Positions 9,340 to 18,676 of a stretch of 64,000 nt of DNA are shown here, in pieces. Each line of letters begins with the position of its first letter. The stretch's first letter is position 1. The stretch is from assembly GCF_000152965.1 (NCBI RefSeq), contig NZ_AANB01000012.1, forward strand, positions 1 to 64,000, in the 5' to 3' direction. Source of the DNA: Roseobacter sp. MED193 (GTDB lineage: Bacteria > Pseudomonadota > Alphaproteobacteria > Rhodobacterales > Rhodobacteraceae). A program made the translations under genes and the position numbers. The notes beneath the pieces are model-generated. The model was not told the DNA's origin. It worked only from the letters and a program-made list of their open reading frames with translations, and searched no databases.

Positions 9340-10386
9340 TCAGAACTTGGCGTTGGCGCCGGCGCATTCGCCGGACATCAGCGCGCGCGCCTGATCAATC
9401 AGTGCCTGACCATCGATGCCCTTGCTGTCCATGTCGGCTACCCATTCGGCATAAACTGGCTCGACCACATCGAGCCAGGGCTGAGTGTCGGTGACCGTGT
9501 AGATCTCGTTGCCGTTATCGACAGCGATCTGCCGCGCCGGGCCATCAGCGTCGGCTTGCGTTCCACCGCCGAAGACCGAGAATTCAAGACCCGCATTTGC
9601 ATCGATGACGGCCTTGAGGTCATCTGGCAGCGAGTCGTATTTGGCCTGGTTCATGGCAACGACGAAAGTCAGCGTGTAGAGGCCTGCGCCTTCGAACTCG
9701 GTATGAAACTCGACGAGTTCCGGAACCTTAAGTGCGGTGGTAACTTCCCATGGAATGGTTGCTCCGTCGATGACGCCTTTCGACAGGCTTTCGGGGATCG
9801 AGGGCACCGGCAGACCGACAGGCGTCGCACCAACTTGTTCCAGCAATTTGTTCACAAGGCGAGAACCGCCACGGATCTTCATACCCTGCAGATCTTCCGG
9901 GCTTTCGACAGGATCAGACGTGTGGAAAGCGCCGGGGCCATGGACCCAGGTCGCCAGGATCTTGGTGTCCTTGAATTCACCGTCCCGCGTGTGCTCCTCG
10001 TGCATCTTCCAGAAAGCGCACGAAGCTGCGCGGGCATCTTGGACGAAGAAGGGCAGCTCAAAGACTTCGGTTGTGGGGAAGCGGCCAGGCGTGTAGCCCA
10101 CCACGGTCCAGATGACGTCGGCAATTCCATCGACGGCCTGGCTGTACAGCTCCGGGGGCTTACCACCCAGCTGCATCGAGGGGAAACGATCGACCTTGAT
10201 GCGGCCGTTCGAGTCGGCTTCGACCTTGTCGGCCCAGACGTCGAGAACGAGTTTCGGGACGTTGGCCTGAGCCGGTAGAAACTGGTGAAGTTTGAGCGTG
10301 ACTTCCTGAGCCAGTGCACCTGTTGCCGCCATAGCCGCGACGGCAGAACCAAGCAATAGATTCCGGGTTTTTTTCAGCATGGTCAT
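9340..10386 (-). CDS. dctP: TRAP transporter substrate-binding protein (DctP)
   Basis: A 348-residue periplasmic binding protein. A signal peptide (MTMLKKTRNLLLG then AAMAATGALAQ) precedes EVTLKLHQFLPAQ. The DctP region with its conserved Arg appears as LQGMKIRGG near residue 165, used to bind the carboxylate of the ligand, followed by the stretch VIDGATIPWEV. AGGGAGG lies seven bases before the ATG. With DctQ and DctM it forms a complete uptake system for an organic acid, probably the aromatic acid oxidised by the adjacent monooxygenase. Confidence 0.9.
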   Translation of the reverse strand: MTMLKKTRNLLLGSAVAAMAATGALAQEVTLKLHQFLPAQANVPKLVLDVWADKVEADSNGRIKVDRFPSMQLGGKPPELYSQAVDGIADVIWTVVGYTPGRFPTTEVFELPFFVQDARAASCAFWKMHEEHTRDGEFKDTKILATWVHGPGAFHTSDPVESPEDLQGMKIRGGSRLVNKLLEQVGATPVGLPVPSIPESLSKGVIDGATIPWEVTTALKVPELVEFHTEFEGAGLYTLTFVVAMNQAKYDSLPDDLKAVIDANAGLEFSVFGGGTQADADGPARQIAVDNGNEIYTVTDTQPWLDVVEPVYAEWVADMDSKGIDGQALIDQARALMSGECAGANAKF

Positions 10387-10789
10387 ATGAGTTCCTCCCT
10401 TTGACCCCTATCGAGGCAGCATTCTTTGTCCGTCATTTCGACACGCGCCCGAAGACGCGTTCGCGAGTGCCTCCCAGATCGCGAAAACTGAAGGGAGATA
10501 AGCCCTGACCAAGGGAACCTGTCACGGTCTCGGGTGATACCTTTTGAGTGGTGTGTGCGCCCGCAGGGTGTGAGTTTTCGCACAGAGCGGTTGAGGCTAT
10601 TCGACGCAACTGAAGCGCCGCTACAGCTCAAGAAAGGGGTTTTAAAACAACTGTCACGGGTCGGGGCGCGTCACGCGGAGCACGCATGGCACAGGAATAG
10701 GTCTCAGGCCAGTCCACGATGTCTATTTGCAGCGGTGAGCCTTGGCACCAGCCCACCGTCTTGTCTGCATAGGTTCGTTCTTTAGGGTC
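10387..10789. other. Promoter region of the first TRAP operon, no gene seen
   Basis: This 400-base stretch between the TRAP operon and the DUF6455 gene has no convincing coding frame. It should hold the promoter of the leftward TRAP operon and contains one copy of the shared operator-like motif at 10526-10541. Confidence 0.5.
10526..10541 (-). promoter_or_regulatory. Shared operator-like motif, copy upstream of first TRAP operon
   Basis: Read in the direction of the TRAP genes this site is GGTATCACCCGAGACC, 140 bases before the dctP start. It matches the copies before catA (GGTATCACCCGATACC) and catB (GGTATCACCCAAGACC) at 14 or 15 of 16 positions, always in the same direction relative to the gene. 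The regulator is not known; the CatR-like LysR and the MarR protein of this window are candidates. Confidence 0.55.
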
Positions 10790-11023
10790 TCAGTCCCAAC
10801 TGTTGCGGCAGTAATCTGGAGCTATGTCCAACCTGTCGTTTGTGTTCTGCAGTTGCTGACAGTCGTCATGGTGTCGGCACGCATTGCAGCGCAGGACAGC
10901 GGAGCGATAGGCGGTTGCCTGACTCACGGGGTCGCTCGCGACCGCACCTGGAATATCACATCCGAGGCGGTCGGCCATTCCGTGAATCAGGGCGCAGCTT
11001 TGTTCGAGTTTCTCGAGCATCAT
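10790..11023 (-). CDS. DUF6455 family small Cys protein
   Basis: A 77-residue protein with the pattern expected of DUF6455, a family of small proteins common in Rhodobacterales: a helical N-terminal half (MADRLGCDIPGA), then LRCNACRHHDDCQQL and a final APDYCRNSW. Cys residues spaced CxxCxxxxxC and a last YC suggest metal or redox binding, which is not demonstrated. The start at 11023 is chosen because GGAGG lies seven bases upstream; an in-frame start 10 codons earlier lacks one. It stands alone between the TRAP operon and pcaQ. Confidence 0.65.
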   Translation of the reverse strand: MMLEKLEQSCALIHGMADRLGCDIPGAVASDPVSQATAYRSAVLRCNACRHHDDCQQLQNTNDRLDIAPDYCRNSWD

Positions 11024-11165
11024 GGCATTGCCTCCAAAAGATAGGAATATCATCAGACCTTAATGATGGCATTTGATACGCATACTTACTTTGATTCAGG
11101 TCAATTCGGTTTTGGTTCTCGAGCACGAGGATGCGCACTGTATCGGAAGAGACGATCTTTACCGG

Positions 11166-12095
11166 CTAGTCGGAGTTTGCATTCGCTTCTGCGCCCCGGT
11201 TTGCAGCTCGTATCAACGCGCTGGAGAACGCCCGGATTGCAGGTGTTGGAACATCGTCTGCAATGCTCATGATGCCGACCGCACCAACGGTTGGTCCCGT
11301 GTCGACCTCCAACCGAACCAGTCTCCCCTCTTCGATGTCGCCAAGAACAACGCCGCGGCTGATGATCCAAACAGTATTTGGATCCGCCAGAGTCAGGGCG
11401 CGCCCGAATGCGGCGGATGCGGTTTCGATGCGGTTGGGAAAGAGGGGAATGCCTCTTGAGATCAACATGCGTGCCACAAGCGGACGAATGGCCGAGTCTT
11501 GTGGAGGATATAGTACCCTGAACCGGTCGAGGTCTTCGAACCGATGGATCGACCTGGCGTTGCTCTGGGGAGCGGCGACCACAACAACCTCCTCGGAGCA
11601 GAGTTGTCGAAACACCAGCCCTTGCATGGACTGGGGTCGGCCAAGCCGCCCGACCACCAGATCAAGCTTGCCGCTTCTGAGTCGAGACGTCAGGTCGGTG
11701 TGGGGTCCTTCGTGGACCTCGAGGAGTGTATCGGGGTTCCCTTTCAGGAAGGCAGAAACGGCGGCCGGCAGAAGGCCAGAGGCCACACTTGGCAGAACCC
11801 CTATATTGAGGTGTTCCTTGGCATCGCCACTTGTTCGCACGCTGCGAAGTCCATGACGCAGGGCGGCCGTCGATTGCTCTGCGAATTGCAGGAATACCTC
11901 ACCTTTTTGGGTCAATTTGATGCCGGACCTGTCTCGCTCCATGAGGTCGGTGCCCAAGATCCCCTCGAGTTCCTTGAGCGCCTTGGAGATGGCAGGTTGC
12001 GACAGGTTCAGCTCGGCAGCGGCCTTCTTGAAACTGCCGGCGCGGGCGATTGCGCTGAAGGTGTCGAGATGCCGGAATTTGATGCGTCGGTCCAT
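11166..12095 (-). CDS. pcaQ: LysR-type regulator PcaQ
   Basis: A LysR-type regulator of 309 residues: winged helix-turn-helix at residues about 4-62 (IKFRHLDTFSAIARAGSFKKAA...LSQPAISKALKELE), then a periplasmic-binding-like effector domain. The MDRRIKFRHL start and the wording of the helix-turn-helix match PcaQ, which activates protocatechuate genes in response to 3-carboxymuconate-type pathway intermediates in rhizobia and agrobacteria. It is transcribed away from pobA-pcaCHG across a 93-base gap, the normal arrangement for a LysR regulator and its target. Start 12095 is preferred over one ten codons upstream. Confidence 0.82.
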   Translation of the reverse strand: MDRRIKFRHLDTFSAIARAGSFKKAAAELNLSQPAISKALKELEGILGTDLMERDRSGIKLTQKGEVFLQFAEQSTAALRHGLRSVRTSGDAKEHLNIGVLPSVASGLLPAAVSAFLKGNPDTLLEVHEGPHTDLTSRLRSGKLDLVVGRLGRPQSMQGLVFRQLCSEEVVVVAAPQSNARSIHRFEDLDRFRVLYPPQDSAIRPLVARMLISRGIPLFPNRIETASAAFGRALTLADPNTVWIISRGVVLGDIEEGRLVRLEVDTGPTVGAVGIMSIADDVPTPAIRAFSSALIRAANRGAEANANSD

Positions 12096-12135
12096 TACTT
12101 TCCCATAAAAGAAACTCAAAACCACTTTTCTTCAT

Positions 12136-12161
12136 TTTTCATGCCGTTTTCAACATGAGAA
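12136..12161. promoter_or_regulatory. Candidate PcaQ operator in the pcaQ/pobA gap
   Basis: An interrupted inverted repeat, TTTTCATG-N10-CATGAGAA (7 of 8 arm positions pair), is centred in the divergent promoter region. Its T-N11-A-like geometry and position suit a LysR-family dimer, so PcaQ is the obvious candidate. No copy of the GGTAT-N7-TACC motif occurs here, which suggests this unit is regulated separately from the benzoate side. Confidence 0.4.
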
Positions 12162-12188
12162 TATGCTGGAGAACATGAGGAGAGTGTC

Positions 12189-13358
12189 ATGAAAACCCAA
12201 GTCGCAATTATTGGCGGCGGCCCCTCGGGTCTTCTGCTGTCGCAACTGCTGCACACTCGCGGCATCGAGAGCATCGTTCTGGAACGCAAAACCAAGGATT
12301 ACGTCCTGAGCCGGATCAGAGCGGGTGTGCTGGAACAAGGGCTGGTGCGGCTTTTGGAGGAAGCGGGGTGCGCGGAACGGCTCCATGCCGAGGGCTATGT
12401 GCACGATGGCACGCTGGTGTCTTACGGCGACGAGATGTTCCGCGTTGATTTTACCGAACACACGGGGACGCCGGTGATCGTCTACGGTCAGACCGAGGTC
12501 ACCCGCGATCTCTATGCCGCCCGGGAAGCGGCTGGTGGTATCATCGAATACGAGGTCGAAGACGTCGTCATCAACAACGCCGACAGCGACGCGCCCTATA
12601 TCACCTACACTGTCGGCGGCGAGCCGCGCCGCGTGGACTGTGATTTTGTGGCTGGTTGCGATGGGTTCCACGGGATCAGCCGTCAGACCATCCCGCTCGA
12701 TGTGCGCCGGGAATACGAGAAAGTGTACCCGTTTGGGTGGCTCGGCATTCTCAGCGAAACGCCGCCTGTCAACCACGAGCTCATTTATGCGAACTCGACC
12801 CGTGGATTTGCGCTCTGCTCGATGCGCAACGAAAACCTCAGCCGCTACTACATCCAGTGTTCGCTAAGCGACAAACCGGAGGACTGGACTGACGAGGCTT
12901 TCTGGCAAGAACTGAAACGGCGCATTCCGGCAGACCAGGCCGCAAAACTTGTGACCGGTCCTTCAATCGAGAAATCCATCGCACCGCTGCGGTCCTTCGT
13001 CACCGAGCCGATGCGCTATGGCAATTTGTTCCTCTGTGGGGACGCCGCCCACATCGTACCGCCGACCGGGGCCAAGGGGCTGAACACGGCGGCCTCGGAC
13101 GTGCATTATCTCTACAATGGTCTGCGCGCGTTCTACGAGACCGGGTCGCGCGAGGGCATCGACAGCTACTCCGAGAAAGCGCTCAAGCGCGTCTGGAAGG
13201 CGGAACGGTTCAGCTGGTGGTTCTCATCGCTGATGCACCGCTATCCGCACCAGTCCGAGTTCGATCTGAAGATGCAGATTGCCGATCTCGAATTTCTGCG
13301 CAGCAACAAGGCCGCGCAACAGGCGATGGCCGAAAACTACGTCGGCCTGCCCTACTGA
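12189..13358 (+). CDS. pobA: 4-hydroxybenzoate 3-monooxygenase (PobA)
   Basis: A 389-residue flavoprotein, the standard PobA length. GGGPSG (residues 9-14) binds FAD, SRIRAGVLEQG near 40 is a PobA hallmark, the DG motif appears in VAGCDGFHGISR, and GDAAHIVPPTGAKGLN (about 283) closes the FAD site. It converts 4-hydroxybenzoate with NADPH and O2 to protocatechuate in the cytoplasm. GAGGAGAG precedes the ATG. It is the first gene of pobA-pcaC-pcaH-pcaG, which carries protocatechuate past ring cleavage. Confidence 0.95.
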   Translation: MKTQVAIIGGGPSGLLLSQLLHTRGIESIVLERKTKDYVLSRIRAGVLEQGLVRLLEEAGCAERLHAEGYVHDGTLVSYGDEMFRVDFTEHTGTPVIVYGQTEVTRDLYAAREAAGGIIEYEVEDVVINNADSDAPYITYTVGGEPRRVDCDFVAGCDGFHGISRQTIPLDVRREYEKVYPFGWLGILSETPPVNHELIYANSTRGFALCSMRNENLSRYYIQCSLSDKPEDWTDEAFWQELKRRIPADQAAKLVTGPSIEKSIAPLRSFVTEPMRYGNLFLCGDAAHIVPPTGAKGLNTAASDVHYLYNGLRAFYETGSREGIDSYSEKALKRVWKAERFSWWFSSLMHRYPHQSEFDLKMQIADLEFLRSNKAAQQAMAENYVGLPY

Positions 13359-13379
13359 TCTGAACCGAAAGGCAGCTAG

Positions 13380-13763
13380 ATGACTGATCGATATAACACA
13401 GGCATGGCGACCCGGCGGTCCGTTCTGGGCGATGCCCATGTGAACCGCGCAGAGGCGGCAAAGTCAGATTTCGACCTTCCGTTTCAAACGCTCATCACGG
13501 AAGGCGCCTGGGGCACGGTCTGGGCCGATGACAGCATCAGCCGCCGGGAGCGGTCGATGCTGACGCTCGCCCTGTTGGCGGCCACGGGCAATTTCGAGGA
13601 AATCCCGATGCACATTCGCGCCACGGCCAATACCGGCGCGTCAAAAGACGATGTGATGCAGGCACTGCTACACGTCGCAATCTACGCCGGCGTGCCAAAA
13701 GCCAATCATGCCATCAAGCTGGCCAAATCAACCTACGCGGAAATGGAGGAAATGACATCATGA
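13380..13763 (+). CDS. pcaC: 4-carboxymuconolactone decarboxylase (PcaC)
   Basis: A 127-residue protein of the carboxymuconolactone decarboxylase fold, the normal size for a stand-alone PcaC. Family stretches are [13 protein letters not shown] and [15 protein letters not shown], followed by [12 protein letters not shown]. It decarboxylates 4-carboxymuconolactone to 3-oxoadipate enol-lactone. It lies 21 bases after pobA, and its stop overlaps the pcaH start (ATGA). It is not fused to PcaD as in some bacteria; the lactonase is encoded separately near 23 kb. Confidence 0.93.
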   Translation: MTDRYNTGMATRRSVLGDAHVNRAEAAKSDFDLPFQTLITEGAWGTVWADDSISRRERSMLTLALLAATGNFEEIPMHIRATANTGASKDDVMQALLHVAIYAGVPKANHAIKLAKSTYAEMEEMTS

Positions 13764-14488
13764 CGACACCGGGAGAGTTCTACCAACGGGACCGGTCTGT
13801 GCATCCGCCAGCCCTGACCCCGAACTACAAGACATCTGTCGCACGCAGCCCACGCTATTCGCTGATCAGTCTGCAAAATTCGGTCTCGGAGATCACCGGC
13901 CCGGTCTTCGGTCACAACGATATTGACGCGGGCGATAACGATCTGCTGACCAATTACGCCAAGGCGGGCGAAAGCCCGATCGGCGAACGCATCATCCTGC
14001 ACGGACGGGTGCTGGATGAGAACGTGAAACCCGTGCCGAACACCCTTGTCGAGGTTTGGCAGGCCAATGCTGGCGGACGCTACCGGCACAAGAAGGACAC
14101 CTACCTTGCCCCCATCGAGCCGAATTTCGGTGGCTGCGGCCGGACGCTCACGGACGAGAACGGCTATTACTATTTTCGCACCGTGAAGCCGGGTGCCTAT
14201 CCCTGGCGCAACATGGTCAACAACTGGCGGCCCGCGCATGTGCATGTCTCGGTCTTTGGCTCGAGCTTCGTCCAGCGCCTGATCACGCAGTGCTATTTCG
14301 AGGGCGACCCGCTCATTCCGATCTGCCCGATTGTGCAAACAATTCCGGATCCCGATGCCATCGAACAACTCACAGCCAAGCTCGATCTCAAGGCAAGCAT
14401 CCCGCTCGACACAATCGCCTACAGGTTTGACATCGTGCTGCGCGGGCGCCGGTCCACACTTTTCGAGAACCGTCTGGAAGGAAACTGA
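13760..14488 (+). CDS. pcaH: Protocatechuate 3,4-dioxygenase beta subunit (PcaH)
   Basis: A 242-residue intradiol dioxygenase subunit. The beta-type N-terminus ([19 protein letters not shown]) precedes the core [16 protein letters not shown], whose Tyr is an iron ligand; the second Tyr lies in the GAYPWRN region and the two His in [11 protein letters not shown]. PcaH carries the non-heme Fe(III) that opens the protocatechuate ring to 3-carboxy-cis,cis-muconate. It overlaps pcaC by 4 bases and is followed three bases later by pcaG. Confidence 0.95.
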   Translation: MTTPGEFYQRDRSVHPPALTPNYKTSVARSPRYSLISLQNSVSEITGPVFGHNDIDAGDNDLLTNYAKAGESPIGERIILHGRVLDENVKPVPNTLVEVWQANAGGRYRHKKDTYLAPIEPNFGGCGRTLTDENGYYYFRTVKPGAYPWRNMVNNWRPAHVHVSVFGSSFVQRLITQCYFEGDPLIPICPIVQTIPDPDAIEQLTAKLDLKASIPLDTIAYRFDIVLRGRRSTLFENRLEGN

Positions 14489-14491
14489 ACC

Positions 14492-15112
14492 ATGTCGGAG
14501 CAACTGAATTACCTGAAGGAGTCCGCATCGCAGACCGCTGGACCATATGTGCATATCGGCCTGGCACCCGGCGCGGCGGGTTTCGATATCTACAAGCAGG
14601 AGCTGGGCTGGGACATCGCGGGACCGAATGCCAAGGGCGAACGCATCCGCGTCGAGGGGCGGGTCATCGACGGCATGGGCGCGCCGATCAAGGATGTGCT
14701 GCTGGAGGTTTGGCAAGCCAATGCGGAGGGCCACCATGCCCATCCGGAGGGCGGCGGCCCGGTCGAAGACGGCTTCCGTGGCTGGGGGCGCGTCATCACC
14801 GATTTCGAGACCGGTGAATGGGGCTTCGACACGGTCAAGCCGGGCAAGACCCGGGGGCGCAACGTCGGAACGCAAGCGCCGCATCTGAACTTCTGGATCG
14901 TGGCGCGCGGCATCAATATCGGCCTGAACACCCGGATGTATTTCGACGACGAGGTCGAGGCCAACGCCAAGGATCCGGTGCTGAACCTGATCGAATGGGA
15001 ACACCGGCGGGCCACCCTTGTTGCCAAGCGAAGCGAACGGGATGGTGTGCTGGTCTACCGCTTCGACATCACGTTGCAGGGCGAGGACGAAACGGTCTTC
15101 TTCGACGTTTGA
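14492..15112 (+). CDS. pcaG: Protocatechuate 3,4-dioxygenase alpha subunit (PcaG)
   Basis: A 206-residue intradiol dioxygenase subunit of alpha type. It shares the fold core (LLEVWQANAEGHHAHP, then FRGWGRVITD) but has APHLNFWIVARG where the beta subunit has its iron-binding His pair, as expected for the non-metal alpha chain. It pairs with PcaH in the active oligomer. It is the last gene of the rightward operon; a hairpin follows in the 83-base gap before the convergent pcaB. Confidence 0.95.
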   Translation: MSEQLNYLKESASQTAGPYVHIGLAPGAAGFDIYKQELGWDIAGPNAKGERIRVEGRVIDGMGAPIKDVLLEVWQANAEGHHAHPEGGGPVEDGFRGWGRVITDFETGEWGFDTVKPGKTRGRNVGTQAPHLNFWIVARGINIGLNTRMYFDDEVEANAKDPVLNLIEWEHRRATLVAKRSERDGVLVYRFDITLQGEDETVFFDV

Positions 15113-15155
15113 AAAACCCGTTTGGCATCTTTCGCTCTTACGACGGATGCCAAAC
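15113..15155 (-). terminator. Terminator between pcaG and pcaB
   Basis: A 10-bp perfect stem (GTTTGGCATC at 15120-15129 with GATGCCAAAC at 15146-15155) separates the convergent genes. On the leftward strand it is followed by GGGTTTTTC, so it fits a rho-independent terminator for the long leftward operon ending in pcaB. Rightward it lacks a T run and may only slow transcription from pcaG. Confidence 0.6.
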
Positions 15156-15195
15156 GCCGCTGTGGTCGCAAAACGGCCATGCCCATCGCGGTCAT

Positions 15196-16257
15196 TTACG
15201 CTGTTTGCTGACTGCCGATCCGTTTGATTGACGCGATCAGGCCGTCTGTGTGACGCAAGGATGCTCCTGTTGCTTCTGCCATGGCGGGCAAGGTCATCCA
15301 TTCCAGCGCCAAGGCCGACCCGGAGCGTTCCTGTTCGTGGATCATCGACTGAGCCAGCAGCCCCTGTTGATGCGCGACAAAGCGCGACAATGCGACAATG
15401 GCCTCGGCCAGAACGGGGTTCTGTTTGTGCGGCATCGCCGATGATCCACCACCGCCGTCCAAAACGATCTCATCGACCCCCTGCTGGGTCATCAGGGCAA
15501 TGTCCTGACCGATCTTGCCAAGGCTGCCAGATACAAGAGTGAGCCAGTGACCAAAGCCAACCAAAGACGTCCGATCTGTGTGCCACACCGGTCCAAGAGA
15601 CAGTCCAAGGGCGTGGGCGACGTGTTCGGCCACCAACTCTGCATGATCGGCTGGCGTGTCACGCTTCCCGACGGCTCCACCAACCTGCACTTTCGCAAGG
15701 TCCTGTCTCAGCGCCTGTATCCGGGACTGATGGTCCACTAATGGGCGCAGCCAGGATGACACGCGCAAGCCAACCGTTGCAGGGACGGCGGCTTGCATCC
15801 TCGTTCGTGCCATGAGCGGCAGGTCGCGCGACGCATCAAGCAGGGTTTCCAACCGATCGACCAGAGTTGCCAGTCGATCTTCCAACTCGTCCAGAACATT
15901 CAGGCAAGTGAGAACCATGGCTGTGTCGATGACATCCTGGCTTGTGGCGCCCGTGTGAATTGCACTCGCGACACGCGTCTCGCGGCCCTCCCGCAAGGAC
16001 GCAACCAGGCCGGGGACAGGCAGTCCATCCTTGTCGCTCGCTGCTGAGTAGTCGCGCCAAGAGGACTGGGCAATCACCTCAACCGCAGCATCTGCTTCGA
16101 AGCGGGTGATTTGCCCGGCTGCCTCCAAAGCCCGCGTCCAAGCGACCTCGAAGCGGCACATCCTGGCCAGAAATGCATCGACGCCGAATTCAGCCGCGAT
16201 GGTTTGATCACGGAACAAGGTGCCGAACAGGCCGGATTGAAGAAACGGGTTCGTCAT
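15196..16257 (-). CDS. pcaB: 3-carboxy-cis,cis-muconate cycloisomerase (PcaB)
   Basis: A 353-residue member of the fumarase/aspartase superfamily with the signature GGGGSSAMPHKQNPVLAE near residue 260, which contains the catalytic Ser loop. The segments GATSQDVIDTA and MARTRMQAAVPATVG are typical of PcaB. It lactonises 3-carboxymuconate to 4-carboxymuconolactone. Unusually it is on the strand opposite pcaCHG and lies last in the leftward run after the malic enzyme gene (69 bases). It is about 90 residues shorter than the longer PcaB forms, similar to the short proteobacterial ones. Confidence 0.88.
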   Translation of the reverse strand: MTNPFLQSGLFGTLFRDQTIAAEFGVDAFLARMCRFEVAWTRALEAAGQITRFEADAAVEVIAQSSWRDYSAASDKDGLPVPGLVASLREGRETRVASAIHTGATSQDVIDTAMVLTCLNVLDELEDRLATLVDRLETLLDASRDLPLMARTRMQAAVPATVGLRVSSWLRPLVDHQSRIQALRQDLAKVQVGGAVGKRDTPADHAELVAEHVAHALGLSLGPVWHTDRTSLVGFGHWLTLVSGSLGKIGQDIALMTQQGVDEIVLDGGGGSSAMPHKQNPVLAEAIVALSRFVAHQQGLLAQSMIHEQERSGSALALEWMTLPAMAEATGASLRHTDGLIASIKRIGSQQTA

Positions 16258-16326
16258 GCTGTGATTGTTACCAAAAAAGACGCCATCGCCCAGAACCTTC
16301 TCCTCGCGGGTATTGCGATGCGGACC

Positions 16327-18594
16327 TCAGGCACTGTTTTTTGCAGCATCGACCGCCGCTAGGGCGGTCAAGTTCAACAGTCCCCTCACAGTCACTGACT
16401 GCGATGCGATGTGAACCGGCTTGGCGGCTCCAACAAGGATCGGCCCAACAGAAACACCCTCACCCATTTCACGCAGGAGGTTGAGCGCTATATGCGCGGC
16501 ATCCGCGTTGGGCATGACCAAAAGGTTTGCCGGGCCCTTAAGCGTGGAATGTGCATAGGCACGTTCGCGCTGCGCGGGGTCGAGGGCCGCGTTGACGTGC
16601 ATTTCTCCATCAACCTCGAAGTCGACAGATGTCCCGCGCAAGAGATCGAGCGCCTGACGCATCTTGACGGCAGACGGGCTGGGTCGATCTCCGAAATTGG
16701 CGTGGCTGATCAGCGCCGCGCGTGGGGTGACACCCATCCTTCGGACAGCACGTGCCGAAAGGATGGCGATTTCGGCGATGTCCTCTGCCGTCGGATCGAG
16801 ATTTGCATAAGCATCGGCAATGAAGATCGTACCCTTGGCCATGACTAGGGCGTTCAGCGTCGACAGCGCACGCGCGCCGTCCCTTCGGCCAATGATCTTC
16901 TCGACCATGCCGAGCTGGTGTCCGAACCGTCCGCCGGTGCCGCAGATGACCGCGTCGACCTTGTCATGCGCGAGCAGAAGGTTCGCCAGCACGGTGCGGT
17001 CGTTTCTGACCCAGCGTTCGGCTTCGACCACGTTGATCCCGTCGCGGCCAATTCGCTTGTGCAGGTCCTCTGACAGCGCACTGCGATCCATCGTGTGCGG
17101 GTCGACGATTTCAATGTCCGTCCCGTTCGCCAGGCTCAATCCAAGGTCCTTGATCTTCGCCTCGATCCGCTCGACTGATCCGATCAGTACTGGCTTGGCG
17201 ATGCCCTGACGGATGGCTTGATCTGCACAATGCAGAACACGCTCTTCGACACCTTCCGCGAATGCAATCCGAACGGGATTACGCATCGCGAGGTCAAAGA
17301 CCGGTTTCATCAGAAGACCGGACCGGAACACATGCCGACGCAGCTCTTCCCGGTAGGCGTCGAGATCCTCGATCGGTCTTGCGGCCACACCGCTCTTCAT
17401 CGCGGCTTCGGCGACAAGCGGTGCGATCTCAATGATGAGACGCGGATCGAACGGTTTGGGAATGATGTAATCACGCCCGAATTTCAGACTGTCGATGCCG
17501 TAAGCCGCCAGGACCGTGTGTGGCGCGGCCTTCCGCGTCATTTCGGAAATGCCGATGGCACAGGCGCGCTTCATCTCTTCGTTGATTTCAGTGGCACCGC
17601 AGTCAAGCGCCCCTCGGAATATGAAGGGGAAACAGAGAACGTTGTTCACCTGGTTGGGATAGTCACTGCGGCCTGTAGCGATGATCGCGTCGTCCCGCAC
17701 CTCCCGCACAAGCTCGGGGCGTAGTTCCGGTTCGGGGTTGGCCATCGCAAAAATGATGGGTTGGTCAGCCATGCTGGCAACCATCTCCTTGGTCACCGCA
17801 CCAGCAACGGAGAGCCCGAGGAAGATATCGCTATCAACCATGGCCTCGGCCAGATCGCGTGCGTTGGTCTTGGCCGCATACGCCCCTTTGTATTGATCGA
17901 GATTGTCCCGTTCCGTGTGGATTGGCCCCTTGCTGTCACAAACGATGATGTTGTCCTTGGAAGCGCCAAAACTCACCAAAAGGTCAAGACAAGCCAGAGA
18001 CGCCGCCCCTGCACCGTTGGCAACGATCCGGACGTCCTCGATACGCTTTTCGACAAGCCGAAGCGCGTTCAGAATGCCTGCGGCGGTGACGATGGCCGTG
18101 CCATGCTGATCGTCATGGAACACCGGGATGCCCATGCGTTGTTTCAAAGCCTTTTCGATGACAAAGCATTCGGGGGCCTTGATGTCCTCAAGGTTGATGC
18201 CGCCGAAGCTGGGCTCCAGTCGTGCGACCGCTTCGATGAACTGGGTCGGGTCGGTTTCATCGACCTCCAGGTCGACGCAGTCGAGGCCTGAGAATTTCTT
18301 GAAGAGCGCGGCCTTGCCTTCCATCACAGGCTTGGAGGCCAGAGCGCCGATGTTGCCGAGGCCCAGAACCGCCGTCCCGTTTGTGATCACCGCGACCGTG
18401 TGCGCGCGGGCGGTATACAGAGCCGCCGTCGCCGGATCGGCCGCGATCTCCTCGCAAGGGTAGGCGACGCCCGGGCTGTAGGCCAGTGCGAGATCATGCT
18501 GGGTCGTCATCGGCTTCGTGGGCAGTGTCTGCATCTTCCCCGCCGGTCCACGCGCGTGATAATCCAGAGCTTCGGTTTTTAGATCGGTGGTCAT
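16327..18594 (-). CDS. maeB: NADP-dependent malic enzyme, MaeB type
   Basis: A 755-residue two-domain protein. Residues about 1-430 are the malic enzyme part (AYSPGVAYPC, then GLGNIGALASKPVMEGK and PVFHDDQHGTAIV). The rest is the phosphotransacetylase-like regulatory domain found in MaeB, ending LLNLTALAAVDAAKN. It oxidatively decarboxylates malate to pyruvate with NADP+. The start at 18594 follows GAGGGAATACC. Within this operon it would turn C4 acids from the 3-oxoadipate pathway into pyruvate and NADPH, supplying acetyl-CoA (needed by BKACE) and reducing power for hydroxylases; that link is inference. Confidence 0.9.
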   Translation of the reverse strand: MTTDLKTEALDYHARGPAGKMQTLPTKPMTTQHDLALAYSPGVAYPCEEIAADPATAALYTARAHTVAVITNGTAVLGLGNIGALASKPVMEGKAALFKKFSGLDCVDLEVDETDPTQFIEAVARLEPSFGGINLEDIKAPECFVIEKALKQRMGIPVFHDDQHGTAIVTAAGILNALRLVEKRIEDVRIVANGAGAASLACLDLLVSFGASKDNIIVCDSKGPIHTERDNLDQYKGAYAAKTNARDLAEAMVDSDIFLGLSVAGAVTKEMVASMADQPIIFAMANPEPELRPELVREVRDDAIIATGRSDYPNQVNNVLCFPFIFRGALDCGATEINEEMKRACAIGISEMTRKAAPHTVLAAYGIDSLKFGRDYIIPKPFDPRLIIEIAPLVAEAAMKSGVAARPIEDLDAYREELRRHVFRSGLLMKPVFDLAMRNPVRIAFAEGVEERVLHCADQAIRQGIAKPVLIGSVERIEAKIKDLGLSLANGTDIEIVDPHTMDRSALSEDLHKRIGRDGINVVEAERWVRNDRTVLANLLLAHDKVDAVICGTGGRFGHQLGMVEKIIGRRDGARALSTLNALVMAKGTIFIADAYANLDPTAEDIAEIAILSARAVRRMGVTPRAALISHANFGDRPSPSAVKMRQALDLLRGTSVDFEVDGEMHVNAALDPAQRERAYAHSTLKGPANLLVMPNADAAHIALNLLREMGEGVSVGPILVGAAKPVHIASQSVTVRGLLNLTALAAVDAAKNSA

Positions 18595-18676
18595 GGTATT
18601 CCCTCGTCGAGCCAAATGGTCAGGACGATCATTTGTCGTTCCTAAACTGGCTATCTCTTGATGAATGTTCTTTCGT

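Noticed and set aside
13733-15301. Long leftward open frame of 522 codons opposite pcaH and pcaG
   Set aside because: It mirrors two unmistakable genes, has no family features or ribosome site, and results from GC-rich codon use.
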